From the NCBI GenBank assembly GCA_031213475.1, contig JARUPZ010000009.1, positions 2,505,001-2,569,000 of the forward strand: a stretch of 64,000 bases of DNA, given 5' to 3'. The notes under the pieces are model-generated. The model did no database searches. It was not told where the DNA came from and saw only the letters and a list, made by a program, of their open reading frames with translations. Origin of the DNA: Nereocystis luetkeana. Lineage: Eukaryota > Sar > Phaeophyceae > Laminariales > Laminariaceae. Below are positions 19,424 through 29,700 of this stretch, piece after piece. The position numbers and the translations under genes are program-made. Each line of letters begins with the position of its first letter. Position 1 is the stretch's first letter.

Positions 19424-19770
19424 ATATATATATTTTTTCTTCTCATCCCATTTGTTATCTTCGCACATCTTCTTCTCTCTCTCCTTCCAACTCGTAACTC
19501 AGATCCGGGGTCACATAGTAGGCTCTTCTCCCCCCTCCCCGCTACGGTACGTGCCTTCATTTTTATCGCGAGAAGATTTCAGCATTTTCTTCCCTCGTCG
19601 ACTCGCATCGAATTGTGCCTACCCACGCTGCAAGGCGCTCTCAACAATTGAATCCTTTTTTTATTTTTGCAAATAAAGTCAAAGTCCGACCCACCTGGGG
19701 CTCGAACCCAGGACTCAAACAAGTAGAATTCGAGGTTAACCACTTGAACCACCGGAGCGACCGGCGTATT
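19424..19770 (-). mobile_element. SINE-like element with tRNA-related head, inserted in a TA-MITE
   Basis: Read on the minus strand it starts at about 19767 with a tRNA-like segment (see next entry), continues with a body sharing GCGAGTCGACGAGGGAAG and ATGAAGGCACGTACCG with other copies (31490-31712 and 55650-55985), and ends with GAAGAAAAAATATATATA. Head, body and A/T-rich tail in this order are the layout of a Pol III SINE. The exact insertion into a MITE defines both ends. Confidence 0.7.
19682..19767 (-). tRNA. tRNA-like head (pseudo-tRNA, not a working tRNA gene)
   Basis: The minus strand shows a D-arm (GGTT CAAGTGGTT AACC), an anticodon-like arm (CGAAT TCTACTT GTTTG) and a T-arm (CTGGG TTCGAGC CCCAG) at normal spacing, matching Pol III A and B boxes. 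The acceptor stem does not pair and loop position 33 is C rather than T, so it is best read as the promoter head of a SINE. Confidence 0.5.
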
Positions 19771-20122
19771 TAGGTCCTATTAACTGTGCCCCTCCGTAAT
19801 AAAAATTATGGCTCTTATATGTCGACATAGACAACCACAGGCACGGACACTATTTTATCTTCGTGCATTAAACCGTAAACATATGGGCTCTATCGTAGAA
19901 CGCCCCACTTATTCCCAGGTTGGGTTTTTTGCCTATATATATACACGTTGAGCCCATAAATTCCTATACCCAGCACCGTTTAACCACACCCTGGGTTCAT
20001 CGCAAGCACCATACATACCAACGCTTCAAATGTGGAGTTTCACTCATTTCATTTGCCGCTCACTTACTCTTCTTGCAGGTCCTAGTTATTGGGGAGGTGA
20101 CCGCCTGAGGCGCTTTGAATTA

Positions 20123-20227
20123 TTACGGGGGGCCATAGTTAATAGGACCTATGGTATACATGAAAACCTATATATTTAACTATTTTTGCTAACGATATTT
20201 GGTCCTGTTAACTATGGTCCCCCGTAA
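20123..20227 (+). mobile_element. TA-MITE copy, well preserved
   Basis: TTACGGGGGGCCATAGTTAA to its inverse ATGGTCCCCCGTAA, TA on both sides, forward interior. Confidence 0.9.
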
Positions 20228-20718
20228 TAGTTATTTGACCTCTCGCACCTCGCTAGATTGAGACGTTCTTGAGGACGCCGTCGTCAGTGTTAGCAAAGTC
20301 AAGAAGAAGTATTTTTTTTTTTAAAGCGCCTCAAGCGAGCCGAATAAACTCCCAAGTAGTAAGTAAGTGAGCAGCTCCCCCGCACTAACTCTTCAAACAT
20401 TTTGCGGCTTCCCTCGAGAGCCCCTCAATTTAGGGTTTGCTCTCCCAGGGCTCCGCCATTATTATTGACGGTTTGCTCCCCCCGGGACCTCTCGTCACAC
20501 AAGCTCCGTACGTAGGAGTTTCTATGCTCAATATTTATTTCGTGGTGCGCCATGATTAGAGCGAATTTCCTTCAGTTCGTTCGGTGACGCATACCACTCA
20601 TCGTACGGTAGGGGTACCACTTTTCTTGCCTTTCTGGGCAACATATATATTCTGACTGGCTGAGCTCCTCAAGTTAGCCACTATTAGTATACCGGTCGGT
20701 ACAATACTATATACAGTA

Positions 20719-20719
<1 letters not shown>

Positions 20720-20752
<33 letters not shown>
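20720..20752. repeat. TA dinucleotide run
   Basis: About 16 TA units after AGTAGTATA. Confidence 0.9.
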
Positions 20753-20757
<5 letters not shown>

Positions 20758-21033
20758 CTCTGTTTTTACTTGAGGTATTTCTTCCACTCCAGAGTTATTG
20801 GAGCCTGTCCTGCGACCACGGACTGCATTGAATTGTGAGTTAATGTGAGAACAACGACAACAACAACAACAACAAATAGGTGTCTGGAACTAGCCGCACA
20901 GAGGACGCGAGTTGTTGATGGTATGCACATGGTGAGCCTATCCTATACTGCCGGCGAGAGTAATTTTGAGGCGATCACAAAGAGCTCGTCAAGTATGGAG
21001 CTCCACCATACATCCCCACGGTACGTGGCGAGG

Positions 21034-21292
21034 GGCGTCCTACGATAACAGAGGTTCGCCCTATAGTTTAGCAGGGTCCTCACTTGAGCTCCACACCTCA
21101 CCCGAAAACCGACTTCAGCGAAAATCGAATTCCATCCCGATGATTAGTCCCATAAATGGCCTGGATATACAACTAGGCCACTTTTCCAAAACAAGATTGG
21201 CATTCCGACGATTTTGGGTTAGTGAGTCCCGACGTCATTCAGAATACACTTTTTTAGCGGAAATGTGCAACCTCTATCATCGTAGAACGCGT
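21034..21292 (+). mobile_element. GTTCTACG-type element
   Basis: Left end GGCGTCCTACGATAACAGAG carries a 3-base insertion. The right end CCTCTATCATCGTAGAACGC carries a matching ATC insertion. Interior landmarks are intact. Confidence 0.8.
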
Positions 21293-21672
21293 GTACGAGC
21301 TTCTCAAGAACTACCAGGTACGCGTGTGCGAGGGGCGAATTAGAGGGATAACCCTGTCCAACAGCTATTCACTTGGGGACCTCTCCCAAAACTGAGGTCC
21401 GCAGGACTTAAATCACAAAGGCATTGGCGACCCCCAAGAGACGCGAGTGAGAATAGTTCCTCCCTGCACCCTCCTATATCTCTACGACCACAGAACGTAG
21501 TGCAGCACCTTTAAACATCGCCCCGTGTGAAGCACATAAAGCACATACATAGCCGGTCAAAGTACAGCGTGGTGACGTACGTCAAGTGAGCGGCACCAAC
21601 CCCAACATCGGGCATTCGGTAGGGTCTCGTTTGACCTATATATATGCCGAATAATGTATGCAACACCCCGGA

Positions 21673-22022
21673 CGCGTTCTACGGTAGAGGTAGCACATTT
21701 CCGCTGAGTTTTTGAATGACCGGGTTTCTTCACCCTTTTAGGACTACAGTCCCGTTTTGGGGGCAATTGGGCACAAACTACTTGAAATTTGAGTGATTTG
21801 CCCCCAAAACGGGACTGCGGTTCTAAAGGGGTAGACCCAAATTCGCCGAAATTGCAATATTGCTCCCAAAGGTGTTTTCTTGTATGCTCGGGCCATGGGA
21901 TTATTCATCGAGACGCAATTTTTTGTTTTTGCCAAAGTCAGTTTCCGGGTGAGGCATACATGGAACTCCTTTAGAGTGAGGAGCCTAAGAAAACTTAGGG
22001 CGAACCTCTACCGTAAAACGCG
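21673..22022 (-). mobile_element. GTTCTACG-type element split by a TTAA palindrome
   Basis: Starts GCGTTCTACGGTAGAGGTAG and ends CCTCTACCGTAAAACGCG. The palindrome at 21732-21833 separates the CGGGTTTCTT block from the AAATTCGCCG block. Confidence 0.8.
21732..21833. mobile_element. TTAA palindrome MITE, nested
   Basis: ACCCTTTTAGGACTACAGTC on the left, GGGACTGCGGTTCTAAAGGG on the right. Confidence 0.85.
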
Positions 22023-22090
22023 CCTCCCCGTGAGTCCCTAAGGTTAGACTGGTTTGATTCTCCCCTCGCATCCCAATTTCGCGGGAAGAC

Positions 22091-22310
22091 GCGTTCTAAG
22101 ATAGAGGTAGCACATTTCCGCTATTTTTTTTCAAAAACACGGTAACCCTTGACCCCAAATCGTCGTTTTTTTTTTTTTGGTAGACTCGGGCCATGGGATT
22201 ATTTGCCGGGATGCATTTTGATTGAGTTTTGCTGAAATCAGTTTTCGGGTGAGGCATATATATGGAGCTCCTCAAGCGAGGAGGAGCCTCGGAAACATTG
22301 AGCCTGAAGA
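22091..22310 (-). mobile_element. GTTCTACG-type element, truncated
   Basis: Starts GCGTTCTAAGATAGAGGTAG and keeps GGGCCATGGGATTATTTGCC and GAGGAGCCTCGGAAAC. The far end is replaced by unrelated sequence near 22310. Confidence 0.75.
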
Positions 22311-22489
22311 CGACACGCATAAACATCTCCGGGGCAGCTCTCTCTATGCCATGGCCCCGGTCCTGGTGTCTATATGCTATGCCATTGTGGGTGCGTGGGG
22401 CGCGCGCCTTCAACAATCACAGGGTATCCCCACGACGAGCTGTGGCGCCGCACCTCCTCAACTGCCGCGTTGGTGGCTCAGATTTTTTT

Positions 22490-22527
22490 TTTTTTTATAA
22501 ATGTGATACCTCGATCGTAGAACGCCT
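22490..22527 (+). mobile_element. GTTCTACG-type end fragment
   Basis: Only the right terminus, ATGTGATACCTCGATCGTAG followed by AACGCC, is seen. Confidence 0.55.
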
Positions 22528-22604
22528 CGCTACTGCTGCTGTACGAGTATGTACATCTGACGCATGCATGTTACGGTATACCAGGTACTTAGTAGAGATG
22601 CACC

Positions 22605-22836
22605 ATTTGTTTTGGCCGGGGGCTCCTCACTTGAGGAGCTCCGTACCTCACCCGAAGAGTGATTCCAGCAAAAAAAGAAAAAAAAGTATCCCGATGAAAA
22701 ATCCCATCGCCCAAGTTTACAAAAACGCCACCACCTCTCAGAAACAATGTTGGCGTTCCGACGATTTGGGGTTTAGGAACCCCGCCAGTCAGAGAACAGG
22801 TCAGCGGCAATGTGCTGCCTCTATCGTAAAACGCAC
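22605..22836 (+). mobile_element. GTTCTACG-type element, left end degraded
   Basis: CTCCTCACTTGAGGAGCTCC, ATCCCGATGAAAAATCCC, CGTTCCGACGATTTGGGG and the right end CCTCTATCGTAAAACGC. Confidence 0.75.
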
Positions 22837-22859
22837 GTAGATCCACGAGATGGGACAAT

Positions 22860-23115
22860 GGGAACAGGGTGCCATAGATGGGCATCCGGCGGCTTCTGCG
22901 AAGGACCGAGTGAATATTTTAACACCTCCTGGTGAGTGAAGGCAGGGTGCCAAATGGGAAGGGGCCACGACTGCCGGGTCAAAGTACCAATTGGCAGCAG
23001 GGTAGTACCAGGTGGGCCTCCGGGGGCTCTCTCCTGCGGACAGCTGATTGTATTTCAGCAACTTGTAGGGTGCCAAACTGGAAGGGCCCGCCGAAGAAGG
23101 CAAAGGGCGGCTATT
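22860..23115. repeat. Repeat with GGGTGCCAAATGGGAAG motif, related to 32340-32520
   Basis: CAGGGTGCCAAATGGGAAGG and GGTCAAAGTACCAATTGG here are the near reverse complement of CCATTTGGCACCCTG and CATGGTACTTTGACC at 32375-32420. This is an unclassified dispersed repeat present twice. Confidence 0.6.
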
Positions 23116-23579
23116 TTCCTGCGCTCCATGAGTTGGGCACGTGCCTGCTATAATAATAGATGCATAGCTTTAGACTCATCAACAATAAACACAGTTCTGT
23201 CGCTGGGCCGCGTGGTGGTCGTCGATCATGGCGTAGCGCCATGCTGGGTGCGTGGCGCCTGCCTCTTGTCTGTATATATTATATATATTTTGCCCGGTAG
23301 GTCGGTACGAACCTGGGGTATAAAAACAATCGCAGAATAAAATGTGTCCTTGGTATCCGGGTAATAGTCTCCGCCGTCGCTCGTACAGTAGTAGGCGCTG
23401 GGCTTCGAGCCACCACTATCAACAGAGGCGTGCCAGGTTTGCAGGTATGCTGCCTTAGTTCGATGTGTATGAAAATCGCCCTCATGTTTTTTACGGTTAA
23501 ACAATCCGCCCTTCTATTTACGGTCGGACTGGTATAGAATGCTTCCCCCACATTCGTCATTCATTGCGCATTGGACGCA

Positions 23580-23990
23580 TGCGATGCGCGTGGTGTACGC
23601 GTGCGTGCGCACCTATTATTAGCATCGTAGATATGTAAGGTGTGCGCACTGCTTTTCTTCGCGCTCGTGGTGTGAACTAAGGTGTGCGTGTGTTGTACGC
23701 GCGCGAGGTGAGTGTTGCGCGCTTTCACCACCGTAGCTGTTGGTGTAAGCGCGTGGTGTCTGCGCGCGCCTGCCTGCTCGTGGGTATGCATGTATGTGTG
23801 TGCACCGTTTTCCTCGCCGAAAGTGTTGACTGGTGTATGCGCTGTATGCGCGGGTGTATGTGCGCGCATTGCCTGTACCGCATCCATCTGCGCTTGAGCG
23901 ACGTTTTCACGGGTGTTTCTTTGCCGTGCGGGGGGGTGCGGGCGTAGCAGATTGCATGTGTTGTGTGTGTGTGTACACGGGGACGCATAC
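23580..23990. repeat. GTGCGCG/GTATGCG-rich stretch
   Basis: Alternating purine-pyrimidine GT and GC motifs dominate about 400 bp (for example TGTATGCGCGGGTGTATGTG). Such sequence favours left-handed DNA. Open frames here are Cys/Val or His/Thr-rich and not credible. Confidence 0.7.
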
Positions 23991-24009
23991 AACGGCAGAC
24001 GTGCACCCT

Positions 24010-24250
24010 CTTGTTTTGAGGCTCCTCGCATGAAGAGCTCGCTGCCCCTCGCCCAAAATCTCTGCTTTTGTTATTAATAGAAGGAAAACATAAGTGCTAC
24101 ACCCGATGCGCCTAGGGTGAAAGCATGTATACATACGTGCAAAAAATATGCCACCTTGCGAAACAAGAACGAAATCCCGACGATTTTGATCCAAGCCCCC
24201 CCCTCCCCCGTCATTCTGAAAACGTTCCCGCCAAAAAGGGACAACTCCAA
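24010..24250 (+). mobile_element. Degenerate GTTCTACG-type element
   Basis: GAGGCTCCTCGCATGAAGAG, the CGACGATTTTGATCC block and CGTCATTCTGAAAACG are recognisable; both termini are lost and foreign sequence sits between. Confidence 0.5.
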
Positions 24251-24306
24251 CGTGGCACGCTTTCGGGTCTGCGGCGTAATGCATGTACAATGGTTCCGCA
24301 CGGCCC

Positions 24307-24424
24307 CTTAACCCTTTTAGGGACCGCAGTATACCCGGTATCATTTTGGGGACAATTGGGGACAGATGACGTGGAATTTGAGTGGTGCGCCCCCAAAGCG
24401 GGGCTGGAGTTCTGAAAGGGGTAA
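24307..24424. mobile_element. TTAA palindrome MITE, diverged and lengthened
   Basis: TTAACCCTTTTAGGGACCGC on the left, GGGCTGGAGTTCTGAAAGGG on the right, with a small insertion (TATACCCGGTATC) in the left arm. Confidence 0.75.
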
Positions 24425-24439
24425 CGCGTGTTACAGCAT

Positions 24440-24920
24440 AATAGAGGCGCACAACACTGTTTTTATGAGGCTCCCCACTCGCGGAGCTGTTATACTATAT
24501 CGGTTGAGGCACCCAAAACACTTGACCTCAACAAAAAGCGAGGCGCAACCGGATGGTGGGTGAATAACGCCATGGCCCAGGTGGGTATAAAAAAAATATC
24601 ATTACGCAAAGACCGGAATGGAATTACGACGATGTTGGGTTAAGGGGCTACGTCATTCACAAAAAAATGTGTCAGGAGCCATCCCACGGTAGGGTTGCAC
24701 CAAAAGTTCCTCTGCCCCTCGCATTAAGAGCTCAATATCTCACCCGATACAATACCTGGAAGAAATTCGTTTGTGCCACCCGACCGGTACTTGTATGCGC
24801 TAGTAGTCCTAAAACGAATATACGCGTAACTTTTTCATCCTAACTCGGTAGTTCCTCACCTAAGGAACTCAATTAGTCAGAAACCTTTGGCCAGAAACGT
24901 GCAACCCCTATTATCGTGGG
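24440..24920 (+). mobile_element. Two degenerate GTTCTACG-type elements in tandem
   Basis: GAGGCTCCCCACTCGCGGAG, ATTACGACGATGTTGGGTTA and TACGTCATTCAC mark the first (about 24440-24690). TCCTCTGCCCCTCGCATTAAG to CCTATTATCGTGGGG marks the second. Their spacing matches the intact copies. Confidence 0.5.
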
Positions 24921-25141
24921 GTGACTCTCAGCCAAAACGTGCTTCTATTGTAGCGCGCGCGACTTGCCGCATCATTGAATGCTTGAAGTGGTGTATGTGT
25001 TCTCCGCGCGTGGGGTGTATGCATGAACCGTCGGCGACGTAAAGTGTGCGTGTTGAGTCCATGTATGTCCTGGTATAGGGATACTGTGCGGTATAGCACC
25101 AACGCTTTTCTCGGGCTCCTTTCACGCGAGAAGCTCTATTC

Positions 25142-25252
25142 TTACGGGGGGACATAGTGAATAGGACCAAACATTGTTGTTAATAGTAAAAATAAGTAAA
25201 CACATAGGCTTTTGTGTATACCGTAGGTCCTATTTACTATGGTCCCCCGCAA
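25142..25252 (-). mobile_element. TA-MITE copy
   Basis: TTACGGGGGGACATAGTGAA on the left and ATGGTCCCCCGCAA on the right. Reverse interior with a short TTGTTAATAG duplication. Confidence 0.85.
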
Positions 25253-25605
25253 TAGTAACTACAGTAAGTCCCACCAAAGAAACGATTTCGAGAAATAAAT
25301 GTCGAAGCTCTGTAAGCTGTGAGCAGCCCGATACAAAGCCCTCTCTTTTGTAAAGAATGTGTTTGTCGTGCCGGTCGTATCCAGTACGATGACATGGCTT
25401 GGCATTGCCTAATTGCCTACTCTGTTCACTGTATAAAAGTGCAATATTTCTGGGTCGTAGTTGTGTGGCCACAGAGCTTGTGTCTCTCTATCATACGGCT
25501 GAACCATCGGCACGGACACTGGTAGTAGTGCTGGATGCCGACGGGTACGTAGAAATACCGGTATAATGTGAAAATAAACACATGGGCTTGCAAACGATAA
25601 TAAAC

Positions 25606-25682
25606 CGTATCACACGGGTGATAACATACCACACCCCCTGGGACGAATTTCGGAGACCATTTTTCTCCGAAACATGTCTTAA
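25606..25682 (+). repeat. Dispersed motif ATCACACGGGTGATAA...CCCCCTGGGA
   Basis: CGTATCACACGGGTGATAAC, ACACCCCCTGGGACGAATTT and TTTTCTCCGAAACATG recur at 46095-46185 and, in part, at 17815-17870, 32985-33040, 33618-33675 and (reversed) 34005-34055. The core TATCACACGGGTGATA is itself a dyad. Family not identified. Confidence 0.65.
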
Positions 25683-25686
25683 GGGC

Positions 25687-25783
25687 TTAACCCTTTTAGA
25701 ACCGCAGTCCCGTTCTGGGGACAAACCAGTCAAATTTCAAGTAGTTTTGTCCCCAAACGGGACTGCGGTTCTAAAGGGCTTAA
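25687..25783. mobile_element. TTAA palindrome MITE with TTAA at both ends
   Basis: TTAACCCTTTTAGAACCGCA on the left and TGCGGTTCTAAAGGGCTTAA on the right; CAGTCAAATTTCAAG in the loop. Confidence 0.88.
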
Positions 25784-25989
25784 GGCACACACACAACGAA
25801 ACTGGTGGTTTACGAAACATTTAAGCCATAAGCCCGATACAAAACCCCTCTTCAATCTAAATGTGAATGTCGTGCAGGTCGTATCCAGTACAATGACACG
25901 GCAATGTATTGTCTACTCTGCATTCCGTATTACCATGTAGCATCTCTGTGTCGTACTGCAGTACTGCGACCACAAGGCTTGCACCAGGT

Positions 25990-26600
25990 AGAGCCCACAA
26001 AAAAAACGCTGTTCTGGGCGCAGACCTCGTCGAGGTATTTCCGGAACACAGATACATCATCTACAGACATATATCATCTATTTAATGTATTATCTATAGC
26101 ATCTACCAGGTATGTCGTTGTGAGAGGTTGTGCAGGATCAGATGCATCGCTCGTATATAGCGCTTTCTCAGGTTTGGACAAAATCAGCTCGGAAAATCGT
26201 CTGCGGGGGGGGGGGGGGGGGGGGGGGGGGGTAATCTTGAGAGTTCAGAATGGGATGATTTTCCGAGGCGGTTTTCTTCACACCAAGGGAAGCCCACGAA
26301 ATAAAAAAACGTGGTTTTGGGCGCAAGTGTTCATCGAGATCTCTCTCTAGAATGCATCGCTCGTACATAGCGCTCTTTCGTTTTGCGACAAAATCAGTTC
26401 GGACAATCGTCTGGTTGGGGGGGGGGGGTGTGGCATTCTGAGTGTTCACCAGGATGATTTCCCGAGGCGGTTATCTCCAACCCCAAGGAGGGCCCACAAT
26501 TGGTTTCTTTTAAGCGTGGTTTCGGGCGCAAATCTCGTCGAGATTTTTCCGGGATAGATGCATCGCTCGTACATACGCGTCAGCACTCGTCTCGGGCAAG
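25990..26600. repeat. Tandem repeat of about 205 bp downstream of PFDN6
   Basis: The string GATGCATCGCTCGTA recurs at about 26129, 26349 and 26558. Between occurrences lie ACAAAATCAGCTCGG, a G run, GATGATTTTCCGAGGCGG and GGGCGCAAGTGTTCATCGAG with changes. Two full units and two partial ones are visible. The G run has 27 bases in one unit and about 10 in the next. Confidence 0.8.
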
Positions 26601-26654
26601 GAGGGGTGTGTTATCTTGCGTATTACTCGGTACACCAGGCAAAATCCTCTCGGC

Positions 26655-26732
26655 CTATGATGCCGCCCCCGCCATGATTTTCCGGGCCTCTTCCGCCGCC
26701 CGCTCCTTCATGCCCCCCTGTATCCTCATAAT
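26655..26732 (-). CDS. PFDN6: PFDN6 exon 5 (C-terminus)
   Basis: After the acceptor CTTTTTCAG (minus strand) the frame reads IMRIQGGMKERAAEEARK, then an Ala-rich end and TAG. This corresponds to the last helix of prefoldin 6 (human: LAQLQQEF...AAKAG). Confidence 0.88.
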   Translation of the reverse strand: MMRIQGGMKERAAEEARKIMAGAAS

Positions 26733-29700
26733 CTGAAAAAGGGAAGAGCCACGGCGCGCAACAAGCAAGAAATGAACAACGGGGGGGGGGGGGGGGCGCA
26801 AAAGTTCAGCCCTCGGACAGATCATCGGTTTCCACTTCAGCATCAACTATTACGGGGTGGGCATATGTAATAAGAATCAGAACCCACGAGGAACCCAAAA
26901 GGCATGTATCCCGCCCTGTTTACACGCCGCATTGGGTTCTGATTACTACTCGTGTGGCCCCTAGGAAAATAATATCGCTATACTTTAACACACAGTTGTA
27001 CGGGGTAGGCATATGTAGTAAGAATCACAAGCCGCGATGGACCCGAAAAACCATGCATCCCCGCATGTTCACACACCGTATTTGGTTCTGACTACTATGG
27101 CCGTGGATGAAACAATATCGCCATACCTTTTTCGCAGTAATACTGGGGTGGGCATATGTAAGAAGAATCAGAACCCACGAGGAACCCAAACACCATCTAC
27201 CCCCTCATGTTCACACGCCATATTTGATTCTGAGTACGGTGGCCCCTCCGTAAATACTACCGCAATACCATACACACAGCAGTAGTACGGGGTGGCATAT
27301 GTATTACGGGGGACCTGTGGTCGTCAGGGGACATCCGGGGGACATCCCCGGGTTTCCTATAGAGATATGGATCTTGGGGTACAACGGATGTTGTGCCCCT
27401 TGTTGCTGGGAAACATTGCCCACAGCAGTCGCTCTGTTTGGTCTTCTACTAAACTAATGCATCTCTTGCTGCGCGTGGACTACTACAGGGGACCATAGTG
27501 AATACCTACGGTACACACAAAAACCTACGATTAATAGGTATATAGTTAGCTATTTTTACCGGCAATATTTTATCCTTATTTACATATTTTTACTTACGAT
27601 ATTTGGTCCTATTTAAAATGCCCCCCCGTAATAGGGTGGCTGACTCGCTCGAGTGGCACATCTATATGCTGGCCTCGAGCTGAGGTTGGTCATCCGAGGC
27701 GTACCATAATACTGATACTGCAGTATTCGAGGGTAGACCAGTCGTCGCACGGGAATTTTCACGTGCGTGGGTTGGGTATGGGCATCTTTTTGTCGGTCTG
27801 GTATCGATCGTGTGGGCATTCGGCGTCTTGGGTATTGGGTCTTCGGATATACTCTTCGGGTATTCTTCGGGTCTTCTTCGGACAGATTCTTCGGGTTGGG
27901 TATTTTCTACTTCGGTCAGGTGGTGTTCAAGATTTTCGGGTGGAATTCGGGTGGAGCTCTATATACGCTTCCGGTGGAGCTAGCTTTGCTTGCTGCCACA
28001 AAGGTCGGCAGAGCCAATATCGCCTTCTTCGGGATCTTTGTCTACATTCGGGTGGGAAGTGTCTGTCATCGGGGGACGAGTGGTGGACGGTTGGGGCGAT
28101 CGACTGTTCGAGCGGAGCAGCAGCCGGCGGTCGGGGAAGCAGCTTTGGCTCGAGCATATTTTTTGGGGGTACGAGGTACGAGTACATTCGTCCAGGTCTG
28201 TTGGACACACCAGGATGCAGGGAAACACTGGTCACACTTTCGTAGAAAATCGGAATTATCACCGAAATTTCTTTACGGGTATGGTTCCTCGTAAGAATGG
28301 TTCTCAATTTGGTCAGAGCCGTGCCGGGTTTCCTTCTCGCCGCAAGCCAGCGGGATGAAAGCTCCGATCGCCCTGCAGTTTGTTTTTTTCTCATGCACAT
28401 GAATTTAGATGACGACCGTGTTGAAAGTTCTCAGAACCGTACTGTTTCCTCTTTCGATCACAGCCAGATAAGTGCGAACTTCGACCGCACGTGGTCACAA
28501 TGCAACCATGGGACGGGATACGAATTCGATGGCACGCGGTGGCATCCGCAAACCCAGATGCATATGATGCAAAGCGATGCTCGTACCGTGACATATATCA
28601 TGGGCATCTGGAGCACCATTGCTGGCGCAAATACCCACGCTCTGCGAGCATTGCTTTTCATAATAGGAATCTGGGTTGCGGATACCACCGCGTGCCATCG
28701 AACTCGTATCATGTCCTACGGTTGCATGGTGACTACGTGGGGTCGAAGTACGCACTTCTCTGGCCATGATTGGAAGAAAAAACAGTACAGTTCTGAGAAT
28801 TTTCAACACGGTCGTCATCTAAATTCCTGTGGTGATAAAAAAAAACAATTTGCAGGGCGATCGGAGTTGCCATCTCTCTACCCTAACCCTTCCGTTTTAC
28901 ACCCCACACAGTCCTCATGCCCTTGAAACTCGGGGATGCATCCCAGATAGCCCCTGTAGACCACATCCGTTATACCATCATCCACTCCACCTATGATACC
29001 CGGGGAAATGTTCAGGATGTCCCCTGATGACCACAGGACTCACGATGGACTCAAAAACCATGTACCCTCCGAGGCTCACACCATGTTTTGTTACGAATAC
29101 TATGTCCCCCCATATGGTGCCGTGTGTTCTTTACATTAAACCGTTCTTTCTACCCGGATACTGACAGAGATAAATACCCTGATCTGTTTGAATTTAGCTC
29201 ATGTTACAGCACGTATAGCAAGCAAGAGGCGGACAGGAGGGGGGGGGGGGGGGGGTTCACTCAATAGGAGATATGTACTCGATCTCATGCATGACCGTAG
29301 TCGTATGACCGCAGACCCTCGCATCCCTACAATGCCGGGACGGAGCATGTCGGGTTTTCACCGACCAGGCAGGCATTGCCGCACTTGATTGACACCTCTG
29401 ACAGACACTCGATTTCGACTTCATGAACTACCTCGAGATATTCCAGGAGCTAGATAGAGATCCCTGATCTGACGCGTGCTATATACGATAGAGGCACGAA
29501 GCGCTTTCTTCGGCTAAAATGGTTGCTGAATGACAGGGATCCTCCCTTGACTCGAAACCGCCGGAATTAGATTCTAATACGGGGGACCATAGTTAATAGG
29601 ACCTATGGTATACATAAAAACCTACCATATTTGACCATTTTTACCAACAATATTTGGTCCTATTAACCATGGTCCCCCGTATTAGTTTTGCCAAAACTAC

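Larger units (their letters stand above)
19349..19799 (-). mobile_element. TA-MITE split by a SINE-like insertion
   Basis: Left part TTACGGGGGGCCATAGTCAA to TATACCATA (19349-19423) and right part GGTCCTATTAACTGTGCC to CTCCGTAA (19773-19799) are adjacent in other copies. About 350 bp lie between them. Confidence 0.8.
17082..26654. other. Intergenic stretch between the RPP21-like gene and PFDN6
   Basis: No gene is recognised in these 9.6 kb. It holds the second copy of the CAG/GCT-rich duplication, TGTGTG-containing 32 bp units (17726-17800), TA dinucleotide runs (18721-18746 and 20720-20752), many GTTCTACG-type elements between 21.0 and 24.9 kb, TTAA palindromes, TA-MITEs, a SINE with a tRNA-related head, a GTGCGCG-rich stretch (23580-23990) and a ~205 bp tandem repeat just downstream of the PFDN6 stop codon. 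Confidence 0.6.

Noticed and set aside
19682..19767. Functional tRNA gene
   Set aside because: The acceptor stem does not pair, and position 33 is C. It is joined to a SINE-like body, so it is a promoter head and not a tRNA.
28297..28926. 209-codon plus-strand ORF
   Set aside because: It runs through the large palindrome, and the minus strand shows matching frames. The peptide repeats itself in inverted fashion and resembles no family.
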